Assembly (NCBI GenBank): GCA_964633115.1
Contig: CAZWEO010000005.1
Coordinates: forward strand, 18,249 to 82,248
Direction of reading: 5' to 3'
DNA from: B30-G6 sp964633115
GTDB lineage: Bacteria; Desulfobacterota; Desulfobacteria; Desulfobacterales; B30-G6
Length of the DNA stretch: 64,000 nt
A model generated the notes under the pieces. The model saw nothing but the letters and a program-made list of their open reading frames with translations. It did no database searches and was not told where the DNA came from. Positions 34,513-44,534 of the stretch are shown in pieces. Position 1 is the first letter of the stretch. Each line of letters starts with the position of its first letter. The position numbers and the translations under genes were made by a program.

Positions 34513-34630
34513 ACCTTAAAGTTGCAACGTTGGGGTAGACAAGATCGTAATGGACACCATTGGGATACCTTGCTTGTGGCCGTGGACATTATGTATTATA
34601 GTGTCGCATTAGCAAAAAAAAGGACCTGTC

Positions 34631-37180
34631 ATGAAGCATCTCCAAATGTATCAAGTTTTTCCGTCTGTTCCCGAGCCATTAAAATTTCTGGAAGTTCTAT
34701 CCAGAAACATGTGGTGGTGTTGGCACTTGGATGCGATTGAATTATTTCGGCGCATCAATCCGCATCTATGGCGCCAATCGGGACGCAACCCGATTCTATT
34801 TTCAACCATGATTCCGCCTAGGCGTCTGCTGGAACTGGCAGAAGACGAGGGCTATCTTGCCCATATGGGGCGGGTTAAAAAGAAATTTGAAAACGAAACC
34901 GGAATTATAGAAAACCAAACTGCCTCATCAGCTGCACAGCCGGGGACGATTGCCTATTTTTCGATGGAATTCGGCATTCACGAAAGTTTGCCTCTGTTTG
35001 CAGGCGGGTTGGGTGTGCTGGCGGGCGATCACCTAAAAGCGGCATCGGATTTGTCGGTACCGCTAGTGGCTGTGGGTCTAATGTACCACCAGGGCTATTT
35101 CCATCAGTTCCTAAATGATGACGGTTGGCAACAGGAGGAATACCCGGATACTGATTTTTTCCATTTGCCGCTGAGACGTGCTAAGGACCAATTTGGCAAC
35201 CAAGCTGCTATTTCGCTTAAAGGCCCCAAGGGTATTATTAACGCTGTGGTTTGGAAGTTACAGGTCGGGCAAATTCCGCTATATTTATTGGATACCAATA
35301 TTCCGGAAAATTCAAATGAAGATCGGGCGATTACCCGTCGGCTATATGCTGGCGATCCCAGACAACGACTGGAACAGGAAATTTTACTGGGCATCGGCGG
35401 TATGCGGGCACTCAATGTCATGGGCATCCAGCCCAAGATCTGCCACATGAACGAAGGTCATTCAGCCTTTTGCAGTCTGGAACGTCTATGCCAGATTAAG
35501 GGTCAATATAATATCGATCTGGAAACAGCCCTGGAGATCGTGCCACGAGGAACGATATTTACGACGCATACACCGGTGGCAGCAGGTCATGATGAATTCC
35601 CCGCAGACATGGTTCGGCCCTACGTGGAAGACTTGCAGGAATGCTTGGGTATCGATGCGGATCAAATTATCTCCTGGGGTCAACCGGGTGGTGGCGAATC
35701 CGATCAACCCTTATCCATGTTTGTTCTCGGGCTTCGCATGTCTCAATACCATAACGGTGTCAGCCAATTGCACGGTCATGTTGCCCGGCGAATGTGGTCG
35801 CATGTGTGGCCGGGATGGCCCCAAGATGAGGTCCCCATTTCGCATGTAACCAATGGCATCCACATACCATCCTGGATTTCGATTGAAAACGCAACCTTGT
35901 TTGAACGCTATCTGACACCTGATTGGCATTTACACACCGGCACCAATGGCCTGTCCCAGATGATCGACCAAATTTACGATGAAGAATTGTGGCAGGCCCG
36001 TCGTATGAGTCGTGCCAGGTTGATTCGGTTTTGCCGGGAGCGAATGGTTAGACAATACGGTCGCCGGAATGCACCCCAAGCCGCCATGCGGGCGGCAGAG
36101 AGTGTGCTGGATCCGGAAGTGCTGACCATCGGATTTGCACGGCGCTTTGCTACCTATAAACGCGCCACCTTACTGCTAAATGATCCCGATCGTTTCAAAA
36201 AAGTAATTAATCACACGGACCGCCCGGTACAGATCATTTTTGCCGGCAAAGCCCATCCCAAGGACGGCGAAGGCAAGGAAATTATCAGGCAACTGACTGC
36301 ATTCGCCCGTCAGCAGGATGTGCAGCACCGCATCATTTTTTTAGAAAACTATGATATCAACGTAACCCGCACCCTGGTTCAGGGAGTCGATATCTGGCTC
36401 AACACGCCCCGGCGCCCGCTGGAAGCCTGCGGTACTTCCGGTATGAAAGCTGCCATAAATGGTGTTTTGAACCTCAGTGTCCTGGATGGCTGGTGGTGCG
36501 AAGGTTATCGGGAGGACCGTGGTTGGGCCATCGGCCACGGCGAGGAATATGATGATCCCGAATATCAGGACATGGTGGATAGCTATGCACTCTACAATAT
36601 ATTGGAAAACGATGTAATCCCGCTTTTTTACGATCGTAAAAACGGTGAAACTCCTGAAAAATGGACCCGTATGATGAAAGCCTCCATGAAAATGGCCCTG
36701 GATCATTTTTGTACGCATCGAATGGTCAGGGAGTACGATAGTAAATTTTATCAGCCGGCATTGGCGGGGTATGACCGCATGACAGCCAAGGATGCCGAGG
36801 CTTCCAAACAGCTACTGTCACAGCGCAAACGGCTTATGGAAAAATGGGGCGATATTCATCTGAATGCGCCCGTTCGTGAGGACAGCGGATCCTTTCGAAT
36901 TGGAGATTCATTTCGTGTCACCACTGAGGTGACATTGGGCGAAATCCGTCCAGAAGAGGTGTTGGTGGAGTTGTACTACGGCAAAATGCGTACCCTCGAC
37001 ACCCTCATGTCTGGCAATACCCAGATGATGGAGGTTGCCGAAGATTTGGGACAGGGAATCTATCGATATGCCTGCCAGCTCCCATGCGAAGCCTCGGGGC
37101 GTTTTGGTTTTACTGTGCGGGTCAGTCCCAAAGGAGATGCCTTTCTACGATTTACGCCTGGTCTGATATCATGGGCGTGA
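34631..37180 (+). CDS. glgP: Alpha-glucan (glycogen) phosphorylase, GT35, short type
   Basis: An 849-residue phosphorylase releasing glucose-1-phosphate from alpha-1,4-glucan ends. The N-terminus has the DUF3417-like leader (LEVLSRNMWWCWH). The catalytic region includes EFGIHESLPLFAGGLGVLAGDH and the pyridoxal phosphate site ACGTSGMKAAINGVLNLS, whose Lys binds the cofactor. It belongs to the TIGR02094-like branch rather than the E. coli GlgP branch. AAAAGGA precedes the ATG. It works downstream of the debranching enzyme. Confidence 0.92.
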   Translation: MKHLQMYQVFPSVPEPLKFLEVLSRNMWWCWHLDAIELFRRINPHLWRQSGRNPILFSTMIPPRRLLELAEDEGYLAHMGRVKKKFENETGIIENQTASSAAQPGTIAYFSMEFGIHESLPLFAGGLGVLAGDHLKAASDLSVPLVAVGLMYHQGYFHQFLNDDGWQQEEYPDTDFFHLPLRRAKDQFGNQAAISLKGPKGIINAVVWKLQVGQIPLYLLDTNIPENSNEDRAITRRLYAGDPRQRLEQEILLGIGGMRALNVMGIQPKICHMNEGHSAFCSLERLCQIKGQYNIDLETALEIVPRGTIFTTHTPVAAGHDEFPADMVRPYVEDLQECLGIDADQIISWGQPGGGESDQPLSMFVLGLRMSQYHNGVSQLHGHVARRMWSHVWPGWPQDEVPISHVTNGIHIPSWISIENATLFERYLTPDWHLHTGTNGLSQMIDQIYDEELWQARRMSRARLIRFCRERMVRQYGRRNAPQAAMRAAESVLDPEVLTIGFARRFATYKRATLLLNDPDRFKKVINHTDRPVQIIFAGKAHPKDGEGKEIIRQLTAFARQQDVQHRIIFLENYDINVTRTLVQGVDIWLNTPRRPLEACGTSGMKAAINGVLNLSVLDGWWCEGYREDRGWAIGHGEEYDDPEYQDMVDSYALYNILENDVIPLFYDRKNGETPEKWTRMMKASMKMALDHFCTHRMVREYDSKFYQPALAGYDRMTAKDAEASKQLLSQRKRLMEKWGDIHLNAPVREDSGSFRIGDSFRVTTEVTLGEIRPEEVLVELYYGKMRTLDTLMSGNTQMMEVAEDLGQGIYRYACQLPCEASGRFGFTVRVSPKGDAFLRFTPGLISWA

Positions 37181-37192
37181 AATAGGGTTTAA

Positions 37193-37306
37193 GGGTTCAT
37201 TGGGTTTGTTGAGTTTATTGAGTTGGAAAAGAGTAAATGGGTCTCTGGAAAACGGTTAGGGCTTAGCAACTCAATGAACGCAATGAACTCAAGAAACACA
37301 ATAAAC
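37193..37306. repeat. Long imperfect hairpin of GTTYATTG phrases (glgP-glgA spacer)
   Basis: The left arm (37194-37226) is built of GTTCATTGGGTTTGTTGAG and TTTATTGAGTTGG. The right arm (37267-37306) is its diverged reverse complement (CAACTCAATGAACGCAATG then AACTCAAGAAACACAATAAAC). About 31 positions pair with scattered mismatches. A related phrase is at 41673-41706. Confidence 0.7.
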
Positions 37307-37358
37307 TAAATTTGTGATTACTATTTAAGATCGTAAACATTTATCTTCGGAAATTCTG

Positions 37359-38894
37359 ATGCCCACCAATGGCGCGACATCATCACCCCGCGTGCTCATC
37401 GTGACACCCGAGGTTACTTACCTGCCGGATCGCATGGGGAGCCTGTCTAAACTATTGACCGCAAAAGCCGGTGGTTTGGCCGATGTTTCTGCCGCCCTGA
37501 TTAGTGCCTTATTCGAACAGGGTGTCGATGTGCATGTGGCTCTGCCTGACTACCGCGCAATTTTTGCCGATCGACTGACACCATTTCTCAAGAAAGAGCA
37601 ACGCACAATCCGGCGGGTAATGCCCGACGATCGCGTGCATCTGGCTCAAGACCGGGCTTTCTACTATCTGAATCGAGTTTATTCTAATTACGGGGGTGAG
37701 AATACCAAACTTTCGCTCGCATTCCAGCGAGAAGTTATCAATCATGTTATTCCGCAAGTCGAGCCCGACCTCATCCATTGCAATGACTGGATGACCGGAT
37801 TAATCCCAGCCATGGCGCGCCAAATGGGAATTCCTTGCCTATTTACGATTCATAACATTCATACGGTCAAAAGCACGCTGGCTCATATTGAAGATCGGGG
37901 GATTGATGCCGCCTATTTTTGGCATTATCTGTTTTATGAAAAAGCACCATACGATTATGAGGAATCGTGGGGACACAATCCAATCGATTTTCTTGTCAGT
38001 GGCGTGTTTGCGGCCCATTTTGTCAATACAGTCAGTCCCACTTTTTTAGGCGAAATTATCAGTGGCCAGCATGATTTCGTGGCTGAGAACTTAAAATGGG
38101 AACTCGCCAATAAGGTTGCGGCCAATTGTGCCGTGGGAATATTAAATGCACCCGACCCGGTATTCAGCCCGGAATCCGATGAATACCTCTTTCATCGCTA
38201 TACTTATCTGGATCCCGTCATCGCCAAACAGGAAAATAAGTTGGAACTTCAGATTATGCTGGGATTGACGGAAGATCCCGGAGCCCCCCTTTTTTTTTGG
38301 CCTTCTCGTTTGGATCCAATTCAAAAGGGCTGCCAGTTGCTGGCGGAGATTCTCTACCAGGTTATCACATCATATTGGGATCAGAATATACAGATTATAT
38401 TTGTGGCTAACGGTGACTATCAAAGAGTGTTCCGCGATATAGTCTCATTTCATAACTTGCATCAGCGCGTGGCTGTTTGTGATTTTAGCGAACGCTTGGA
38501 GCACCAGGCATATGCTGCTTCGGATTTTATACTTATGCCGTCGCGCTTCGAACCCTGTGGCTTGCCCCAAATGATTGCCCCGATATACGGTTCCTTGCCC
38601 TTGGTTCACGATACTGGTGGCCTGCATGACACAATTGAACACCTGGATGCTGATGCCAACATTGGCAATGGATTTGTTTTTGAAACCTATGATGCCAATG
38701 GACTACGCTGGGCGATTGACCAGGCCATGCATTATTATAGACGGCCCATAGATCAAAAGGCGGCCCAGATAAAGCGTATTATGCAGGCCAGTGCTGAAAC
38801 CTTCAACCATGCTGTGACCGCTCAGCAATATATCAAACTGTATGAGCGCATGCTGGATCGACCCTTGATTGCTGCATCCCCTTATCAGAGATGA
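37359..38894 (+). CDS. glgA: Glycogen synthase, GT5
   Basis: A 511-residue two-domain (GT-B) glucosyltransferase. The N-terminal sugar-nucleotide loop appears as TAKAGGLADVSAAL (near residues 35-48), and the C-terminal half has FFWPSRLDPIQKG and the donor-binding PSRFEPCGLPQM. It extends alpha-1,4-glucan from ADP- or UDP-glucose; no glgC is present in the window. Its last 4 bases overlap the glgB start (ATGA), so the two are translationally coupled. Confidence 0.9.
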   Translation: MPTNGATSSPRVLIVTPEVTYLPDRMGSLSKLLTAKAGGLADVSAALISALFEQGVDVHVALPDYRAIFADRLTPFLKKEQRTIRRVMPDDRVHLAQDRAFYYLNRVYSNYGGENTKLSLAFQREVINHVIPQVEPDLIHCNDWMTGLIPAMARQMGIPCLFTIHNIHTVKSTLAHIEDRGIDAAYFWHYLFYEKAPYDYEESWGHNPIDFLVSGVFAAHFVNTVSPTFLGEIISGQHDFVAENLKWELANKVAANCAVGILNAPDPVFSPESDEYLFHRYTYLDPVIAKQENKLELQIMLGLTEDPGAPLFFWPSRLDPIQKGCQLLAEILYQVITSYWDQNIQIIFVANGDYQRVFRDIVSFHNLHQRVAVCDFSERLEHQAYAASDFILMPSRFEPCGLPQMIAPIYGSLPLVHDTGGLHDTIEHLDADANIGNGFVFETYDANGLRWAIDQAMHYYRRPIDQKAAQIKRIMQASAETFNHAVTAQQYIKLYERMLDRPLIAASPYQR

Positions 38895-40930
38895 CAAAAG
38901 ATCACCGCAAACAATCGATAGAATTGAAAGTAGACACACTGCTGAAAGCAGACCCCTATCTGAAGCCTTACACTACTGCCATTCGCAGCCGTATGACCAA
39001 AATTGAGGCAACACGGGCCCGCCTAACCCAAGATAAAACAAGCATAGCTGAATTTGCCTTAGGGCACTTGCATTATGGCCTCCATCAGGTTGACGGTGGT
39101 TGGGTGTTGCGAGAATGGGCCCCCAATGCTAGCGCCGTCTTTTTAATTGGCGATATGACTGGCTGGTTGGAAAAGGATACATATGGTTTTCAGCGCACGA
39201 ACTCTCTCGGAGAATGGGAGCTGCGTCTACCCCATGATGCTTTAACGCACGGGCAACACTACGGTTTGAGACTTCATTGGCCGGGCGGCAAAGGAGATCG
39301 GATTCCGGCATATTGCCAGCGAGTGGTACAGGACCCTAAAACGCTGATCTTCAGCGCCCAAGTCTGGCATCCGCAAGCGCCATTCGAATGGCGGCATTCA
39401 AGGCCGCTTAGGAATAAAGAGGGGCTGTTAATTTACGAAGCCCACATTGGTATGGCCCAGGAGGAGCCGGGAATCGGAACCTATGCCGCTTTTGCTGAAA
39501 AAATCATCCCGCGGATTGTGCGTGCCGGCTATAACACTATTCAATTCATGGGCCTGCAGGAACATCCCTATTATGGTTCATTTGGCTATCAGGTGTCTAA
39601 TTTCTTCGCGGCTTCATCCCGTTTTGGATCCCCCAAAGATCTAAAGCTGGTCATCGACACGGCCCATGGCGCCGGTCTAATGGTGATCATGGATTTGATT
39701 CACTCCCATAGCGTTTCAAACGAAACCGAGGGTCTGAGCCGATTCGACGGTACGACCTATCAGTATTTTCATGAGGGGGAGCGTGGTCATCATCCTGCCT
39801 GGGATTCGCGTTGCTTTGATTATGCCAAACCCCAGGTCCTTCATTTCCTGCTTTCCAATTGCCGTTTCTGGCTGGATACATTTCATTTAGATGGATTCCG
39901 GTTTGATGGGATCACAAGCATGCTTTATAAGCACCATGGGTTGGGCCACGCCTTTACAAGCTATGCAGACTACTTCGATGATTCCCTGGACGAAGATGCC
40001 TTGGTTTATTTAGCCCTTGCCAATAGTCTCATACATGAAATCGAACCGGCGGCTATTACCATTGCCGAGGATGTGAGCGGACTGCCGGGCTTGGCGGTTC
40101 CGGCTGGCCGCGGGGGTATCGGATTTGACTATCGATTTGCCATGGGTGTTCCCGACTACTGGATCAAGCTAACCAAGGACAATCGGGATGAAGATTGGTC
40201 CATGGGGCATCTTTGGCATGAGTTAACAAATCGCAGGCAGGATGAAAAAACCGTTAGCTATGCAGAATCCCATGACCAAGCCATGGTGGGAGATCAGACC
40301 CTCATATTTCGCCTGATGGGTGACAACATGTACACCCACATGGCCCAGACAGATACCCATCTAAAAATCGACCGGGGCATGGCGCTTCACAAGATGATCC
40401 GGCTACTGACGCTATCCACTGCTGATCAAGGTTATCTAAACTTTATGGGGAACGAATTTGGTCATCCGGAATGGATCGATTTTCCGCGGCCTGGCAACAA
40501 TTGGTCTTATCATTATGCGCGGCGGCAATGGCATTTGGTGGACGATCCTGAGCTAAAATATTCGCAATTGGCTTGCTTTGATCGCGATATGATCGGGCTG
40601 GCAAAAAGATATACCATTTTTGATTCACATGCGAACCTGGTTCATGTGCATGACGATGATAAGATTCTCGCTGTATCCCGGGGACAACTCATATTGATTT
40701 TCAATTTTCATGCCAACCAATCCTACCCGGATTATTATCTCAACCTAGCCAAAGGGCGTTATAAATGGGTTTTCGATACAGATAAAAATTGTTTCGGTGG
40801 CCAGGGCAGATTGAATGAAGCCCGCAAATGTGTATTTGAAACCCATAATCAGAATAAAAATGCCACTGAAGGGCTCCGTATCTATCTTCCCTGCCGGTCC
40901 GCAATTGTTATAACATGCTATAATAATTAG
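38891..40930 (+). CDS. glgB: 1,4-alpha-glucan branching enzyme, GH13_8 (eukaryote-like) type
   Basis: A 679-residue enzyme that makes alpha-1,6 branches. A CBM48 domain (WVLREWAPNASAVFLIGDMTGW, cited as residues 57-79) precedes the GH13 barrel with GFRFDGITSMLYKHHG (nucleophile Asp), AEDVSGLPGLAV (acid/base Glu) and YAESHDQAMVGD. The SMLYKHHG and AEDVSG forms are those of GH13_8, found in eukaryotes and some bacteria, rather than the usual bacterial GH13_9. It is coupled to glgA and convergent with the following HAD gene. Confidence 0.9.
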   Translation: MTKDHRKQSIELKVDTLLKADPYLKPYTTAIRSRMTKIEATRARLTQDKTSIAEFALGHLHYGLHQVDGGWVLREWAPNASAVFLIGDMTGWLEKDTYGFQRTNSLGEWELRLPHDALTHGQHYGLRLHWPGGKGDRIPAYCQRVVQDPKTLIFSAQVWHPQAPFEWRHSRPLRNKEGLLIYEAHIGMAQEEPGIGTYAAFAEKIIPRIVRAGYNTIQFMGLQEHPYYGSFGYQVSNFFAASSRFGSPKDLKLVIDTAHGAGLMVIMDLIHSHSVSNETEGLSRFDGTTYQYFHEGERGHHPAWDSRCFDYAKPQVLHFLLSNCRFWLDTFHLDGFRFDGITSMLYKHHGLGHAFTSYADYFDDSLDEDALVYLALANSLIHEIEPAAITIAEDVSGLPGLAVPAGRGGIGFDYRFAMGVPDYWIKLTKDNRDEDWSMGHLWHELTNRRQDEKTVSYAESHDQAMVGDQTLIFRLMGDNMYTHMAQTDTHLKIDRGMALHKMIRLLTLSTADQGYLNFMGNEFGHPEWIDFPRPGNNWSYHYARRQWHLVDDPELKYSQLACFDRDMIGLAKRYTIFDSHANLVHVHDDDKILAVSRGQLILIFNFHANQSYPDYYLNLAKGRYKWVFDTDKNCFGGQGRLNEARKCVFETHNQNKNATEGLRIYLPCRSAIVITCYNN

Positions 40931-41005
40931 AAAAAATATTTTAGCTGTTATACGGGTATGACAACTTATAAGCCCACCTATAAAATCCACAAAATTTGGA
41001 GGATT

Positions 41006-41677
41006 TCAATCTTGAAATGATAATATCGGCCATCCATCAGACATGGCCTTTTTTCTCAAACGTTCGGTGGGCTCGACCGCAGTCGGATGGCCCACCGTTT
41101 CCAGCATGGGAATATCAGAGTGATGATTGCCGTAGGCATAGGATTGATTGAGTTGGATATGGTGTTGATGGGCCAAATCTCGGATGGCTTTGCCTTTATG
41201 TTTGTCGATGCAAATGGGTCCGTCCGTGGCACCAGTTAGCTGGCCATTGTTGGCCATTTCAAGCTCAGTGCAAAGCAGATGATCAAATCCAAGATCTTTT
41301 ATCACCGGTGCCAGCATATAGCGCACCGATGCTGAGACTAAAACGAGGGTATGGCCCGCAGCTTGGTGCTGGCGAGCCCGCGCAAGAATATTAGGCGCCA
41401 GGTGCGGTTTCAGATGGTTAAGGTAAAATTCTTTCGCCCCTGCCTTCAACGGTTGGATGTTTCGACCTTTGTAAAATGTCAACATAACCCGCGCCATTTG
41501 CATGTCGGAAACCCAATCACGTTGATATAAGTAATTGACAAGGCCAACTTTTATTAAAAAAGGGAGTCGAATTTCCTTGATTTGATAGAGGTATTTGAAT
41601 CCAACGCGGCCACTTTCAACCTTGATAAGGGTAAGATCAAAATCAAAAAAAGCACCGATGTGGGGACCGGGGTTCAT
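41006..41677 (-). CDS. HAD-IB family phosphatase (SerB-like)
   Basis: About 223 residues. Motif I is DFDLTL (nucleophile Asp; the usual Gly is Leu), motif II LVSAS, and motif III/IV GNHHSDIPML. The family hydrolyses phosphomonoesters such as phosphoserine or lipid-head phosphates; the substrate is unknown. An in-frame ATG at 41704 would add nine residues (MNSTKPTNS) encoded by a GTTCATGG-type phrase repeat, so the Met at 41677 is preferred but not proven. Confidence 0.8.
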   Translation of the reverse strand: MNPGPHIGAFFDFDLTLIKVESGRVGFKYLYQIKEIRLPFLIKVGLVNYLYQRDWVSDMQMARVMLTFYKGRNIQPLKAGAKEFYLNHLKPHLAPNILARARQHQAAGHTLVLVSASVRYMLAPVIKDLGFDHLLCTELEMANNGQLTGATDGPICIDKHKGKAIRDLAHQHHIQLNQSYAYGNHHSDIPMLETVGHPTAVEPTERLRKKAMSDGWPILSFQD

Positions 41678-41839
41678 GGAGTTTGTTGGTTTTGTTGAGT
41701 TCATCAAATTAGCTTTTTAGGCTGTAGACTATTAGTCACTTACAAGTTCAAATGGCAGTAAAACGCACACGTTTCAAAGGATGAAATGCAAATGATGCAT
41801 GCAGAATGTAGAATATCGAATGTCGAAGGAATGAGATGT

Positions 41840-42958
41840 TTAAAAATCAAACCCTCGAACCCTCGAATCCTTGTGGAGATATCTCCCGAATTCCTTAACG
41901 GCTTCAAACATGGCGATACAATTATCCGGATCAACACCCGGGTGAAGGGTGTTGGAAGAACATATAATCAAGCCACCGCCCTTACCAGCATCTTGTATGG
42001 CTTGTTGAACCGCCTGTTGGACTTGCTCTGGGCTGCCTTTGGGCAGGAGCTCTTGGCAATCGATATTACCAAGGAGGCAGAGCCGATCACCGCAATACGC
42101 CTTTACTTTTTTTAATTGCATATCGGCCTGGGGCTCCAAGGGATTAAGCCCATCATAGCCCGCATCCAACAGCTGGTCGATGATGGGCCAAAGATTTCCG
42201 TCGCTGTGCCGGATTACTTTCAGGCCTTGTTCATGGGCTTGGTCCACCAATCTGCGATTATAGGGCAGGATAAACTCATTAAAATGATCGGGTGAAATCA
42301 AGGTGGTGTTTTTATCGGCTATATCATCCTCAACAATCAGGACATCCAGCCCGGCGGCCACCAGCATATCGAGTTGCCGCAGGCTGTATTCGGTGACTAT
42401 TTCAGCAACCTGATGTAAAAAATTAGGGTTGTCAAACAACTTCATCATATAGTTTTCCATCCCAAGCAGTCGCCAGCTTCGTACAAAGGCACCCCGCATC
42501 ATCCAAAATATGGCCTTTTGATCCCCGAATCGATCCTTCATTAAATCAACGGCAAAAAGCTGTTCACGGGCCGGAATTGGTGGGGTATAGCCTGACAGAT
42601 CAGCCTCGGATTGGATCGGATGCCGGCAAGGAACAGGGATGCCATGAGGACTGCGCGCAAAACCAACACCCCAATCATCCACTAGCTCGGCCTGGTCGGA
42701 GAATTCCGTTCCGGGACCGAGTGGCAGGCATGTATATCCATCAACACCGTAGGATTCCAACACCAGAAAAAGGGTGTCGATGAGTTTGATCTTTTCGGCG
42801 TCATTCATCTGGTGCAGCATTTTACCCAGGGGTAACCCATCTGTCAGGTATTTACCGATCCCCATAATGGGTCCTTCATTAATGCCGTGAATAAATAAAG
42901 GCACGCGATCCGGCTCGCTAATGTTCAAAGCTGCCAGAATGCGTTCTTTTCCAGTCAT
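41840..42958 (-). CDS. Uroporphyrinogen decarboxylase-family protein (MtaA/corrinoid methyltransferase-like)
   Basis: A 372-residue URO-D fold protein, start MTGKERILAALNISEPDRVP. It has the metal/substrate face typical of the MtaA-like branch (VIRHSDGNLWPIIDQLLDAGYDGLNPLEP, cited as the region near residues 245-275, and GNIDCQELL). It lacks haem-pathway neighbours. It overlaps the upstream MFS gene by 4 bases (ATGA), so uptake and catalysis are probably linked, for example methyl transfer from an imported methylated compound. The last residues (RVRGFDF) are encoded by a GGATTCGAGG phrase repeat. Substrate unknown. Confidence 0.78.
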   Translation of the reverse strand: MTGKERILAALNISEPDRVPLFIHGINEGPIMGIGKYLTDGLPLGKMLHQMNDAEKIKLIDTLFLVLESYGVDGYTCLPLGPGTEFSDQAELVDDWGVGFARSPHGIPVPCRHPIQSEADLSGYTPPIPAREQLFAVDLMKDRFGDQKAIFWMMRGAFVRSWRLLGMENYMMKLFDNPNFLHQVAEIVTEYSLRQLDMLVAAGLDVLIVEDDIADKNTTLISPDHFNEFILPYNRRLVDQAHEQGLKVIRHSDGNLWPIIDQLLDAGYDGLNPLEPQADMQLKKVKAYCGDRLCLLGNIDCQELLPKGSPEQVQQAVQQAIQDAGKGGGLIICSSNTLHPGVDPDNCIAMFEAVKEFGRYLHKDSRVRGFDF

Positions 42959-44223
42959 GCTGCCTCCATGAGAACATCTAAATCATCAACGGATTGTAGG
43001 TCATCATTATAAAAAATTGCACCAATCCAAAAAAGTAGTCCGGCCAGCAGGCAAAACAGGGGCAGGATTTTAAAGGCTGTGACAAGTTCATAACGATCGG
43101 ATACCATACCCACAAAAAGGGGCCCCAAAGGGCTCCCCAAGGTGTGTTGGATGACGATATTGATACTCAAGGATACAGCCCGCAATCCTGGATGAACCAC
43201 ATCCTGGGTTACCGCGACTCCAGCCGGTACAAACATGATGATGGTGATGCCTAGACAAAGTAAGACCACATACTGGGGCGCTCCCTCCAAGTACCCGAAA
43301 GCCACATAGAGGAGCACGGCCGAGATCATGGATGTGATAGCCGGTAGCAGCATGCGAGCTCGAGGTGTATGACGCATCCAGCGGTCGCAGAGATAGCCAC
43401 CCAGGGGCGCACCGATGATGGCCATAAACATGACCAATCCGCCTTTGGGACCGGCTTTGCTCATGGGTAAATCATGCATGCGATGGAAATAGGTTGGTAG
43501 CCAACTCAATAAGGCCGTGGTCACAAAAACGTTTGATGCAAAGGCCAAATTATTGAAGAGTAGTGATTTTTTGGTGATAAAGGCCTTGATCATGTCTGCC
43601 AGGGTCATCTTTACTGGTTTCTGACCAGGAGTTTTATTGGCAGTGTGTACCAGGGCCACTGTTTTGTAATCTTGTACCTTAAAGAACATCAAAGCCAGGA
43701 TAAAACCAGGAACCGCCACGATTCCAAAAGCATGCCGCCAACCCAGATGTTCAGCAATGATGCCACCAAGGGCGATACCGAGGGCACTCCCCAAAGGGAT
43801 GGATGCATTCCAGATTCCTAAAATCCGAGCGCGTTTCTCAGGCGGAAATAGGGCTGAGATCAAAGCTGTTCCGCCCGGAGCATAGCCGGCCTCGCCGATG
43901 CCGATGGCAATTCTAGCCGTAAACAGCTGCTTGAAATTTCGCGTAAAAACACAGGCGAACGTTGCCAAACTCCAGAGGGCAGCCATGAGGCCCACGGCTT
44001 TTTTACGACTCCAGCGATCAACTATGATGGATACGGGAAAAGAGAATAAAAGAATGGACCAATAGACCGCCGAAACCAGGAGTCCGCATTCCGTATCACT
44101 CAAGCCCCAGTCTTTTTGTAGAAAAGGAAATAAAGATACAATGATGAGCCGATCGATATAATCGAACATATAGAGCAAGAACAGGAGTAGAAATGTAAAG
44201 GTGGCGTTCTTGGATGTTTTCAT
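42955..44223 (-). CDS. MFS transporter (spinster-like)
   Basis: A 422-residue, 12-helix inner-membrane carrier with the loop 2-3 motif DRWSRKKAVGLMAALWS and GIGEAGYAPGGTALIS in helix 4-5, as in the spinster/hexuronate-like MFS branch. It is first in a two-gene unit with the URO-D-family gene, which it overlaps by 4 bases. The substrate is not evident. Confidence 0.88.
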   Translation of the reverse strand: MKTSKNATFTFLLLFLLYMFDYIDRLIIVSLFPFLQKDWGLSDTECGLLVSAVYWSILLFSFPVSIIVDRWSRKKAVGLMAALWSLATFACVFTRNFKQLFTARIAIGIGEAGYAPGGTALISALFPPEKRARILGIWNASIPLGSALGIALGGIIAEHLGWRHAFGIVAVPGFILALMFFKVQDYKTVALVHTANKTPGQKPVKMTLADMIKAFITKKSLLFNNLAFASNVFVTTALLSWLPTYFHRMHDLPMSKAGPKGGLVMFMAIIGAPLGGYLCDRWMRHTPRARMLLPAITSMISAVLLYVAFGYLEGAPQYVVLLCLGITIIMFVPAGVAVTQDVVHPGLRAVSLSINIVIQHTLGSPLGPLFVGMVSDRYELVTAFKILPLFCLLAGLLFWIGAIFYNDDLQSVDDLDVLMEAA

Positions 44224-44236
44224 GGTGTTGCGAGCA

Positions 44237-44265
44237 TATCTATGTTATTTTATTTCAAAAGGCAA
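44237..44265 (-). promoter_or_regulatory. Predicted promoter for the MFS/URO-D operon
   Basis: On the minus strand TTGCCT, 17-base spacer, TAGATA, ending 14 bases before the MFS start codon. The rest of the 311-base interval to 44534 shows no gene or clear repeat. Weak match, and the leader would be very short. Confidence 0.3.
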
Positions 44266-44534
44266 GCCCGTAAAAGGGTACTATGAATTCAATAATGACC
44301 ACCACAGACAAGATATAGCATTTATCAGAAAAATATTCCGTTTCGTTTTGGCTTGAAATTCGAATGGTAATTAAACCGACAGGTTTTAGTGTGATTCATT
44401 TTTAGCAAGGATGCGGAAACTGTAAATTGTTGGCTATCAAGAATGAGATTTGGGTAGAGATGTAAAGGGGATCAGAACCGCAAGTAGGAAATACTTTTGG
44501 GCCCACGTTCGGAAGGCATGCGAAAATCTTACGG

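Noticed and set aside
34522..34740. Small gene between the debranching enzyme and phosphorylase
   Set aside because: It overlaps the glgP start in another frame and has no recognisable features.
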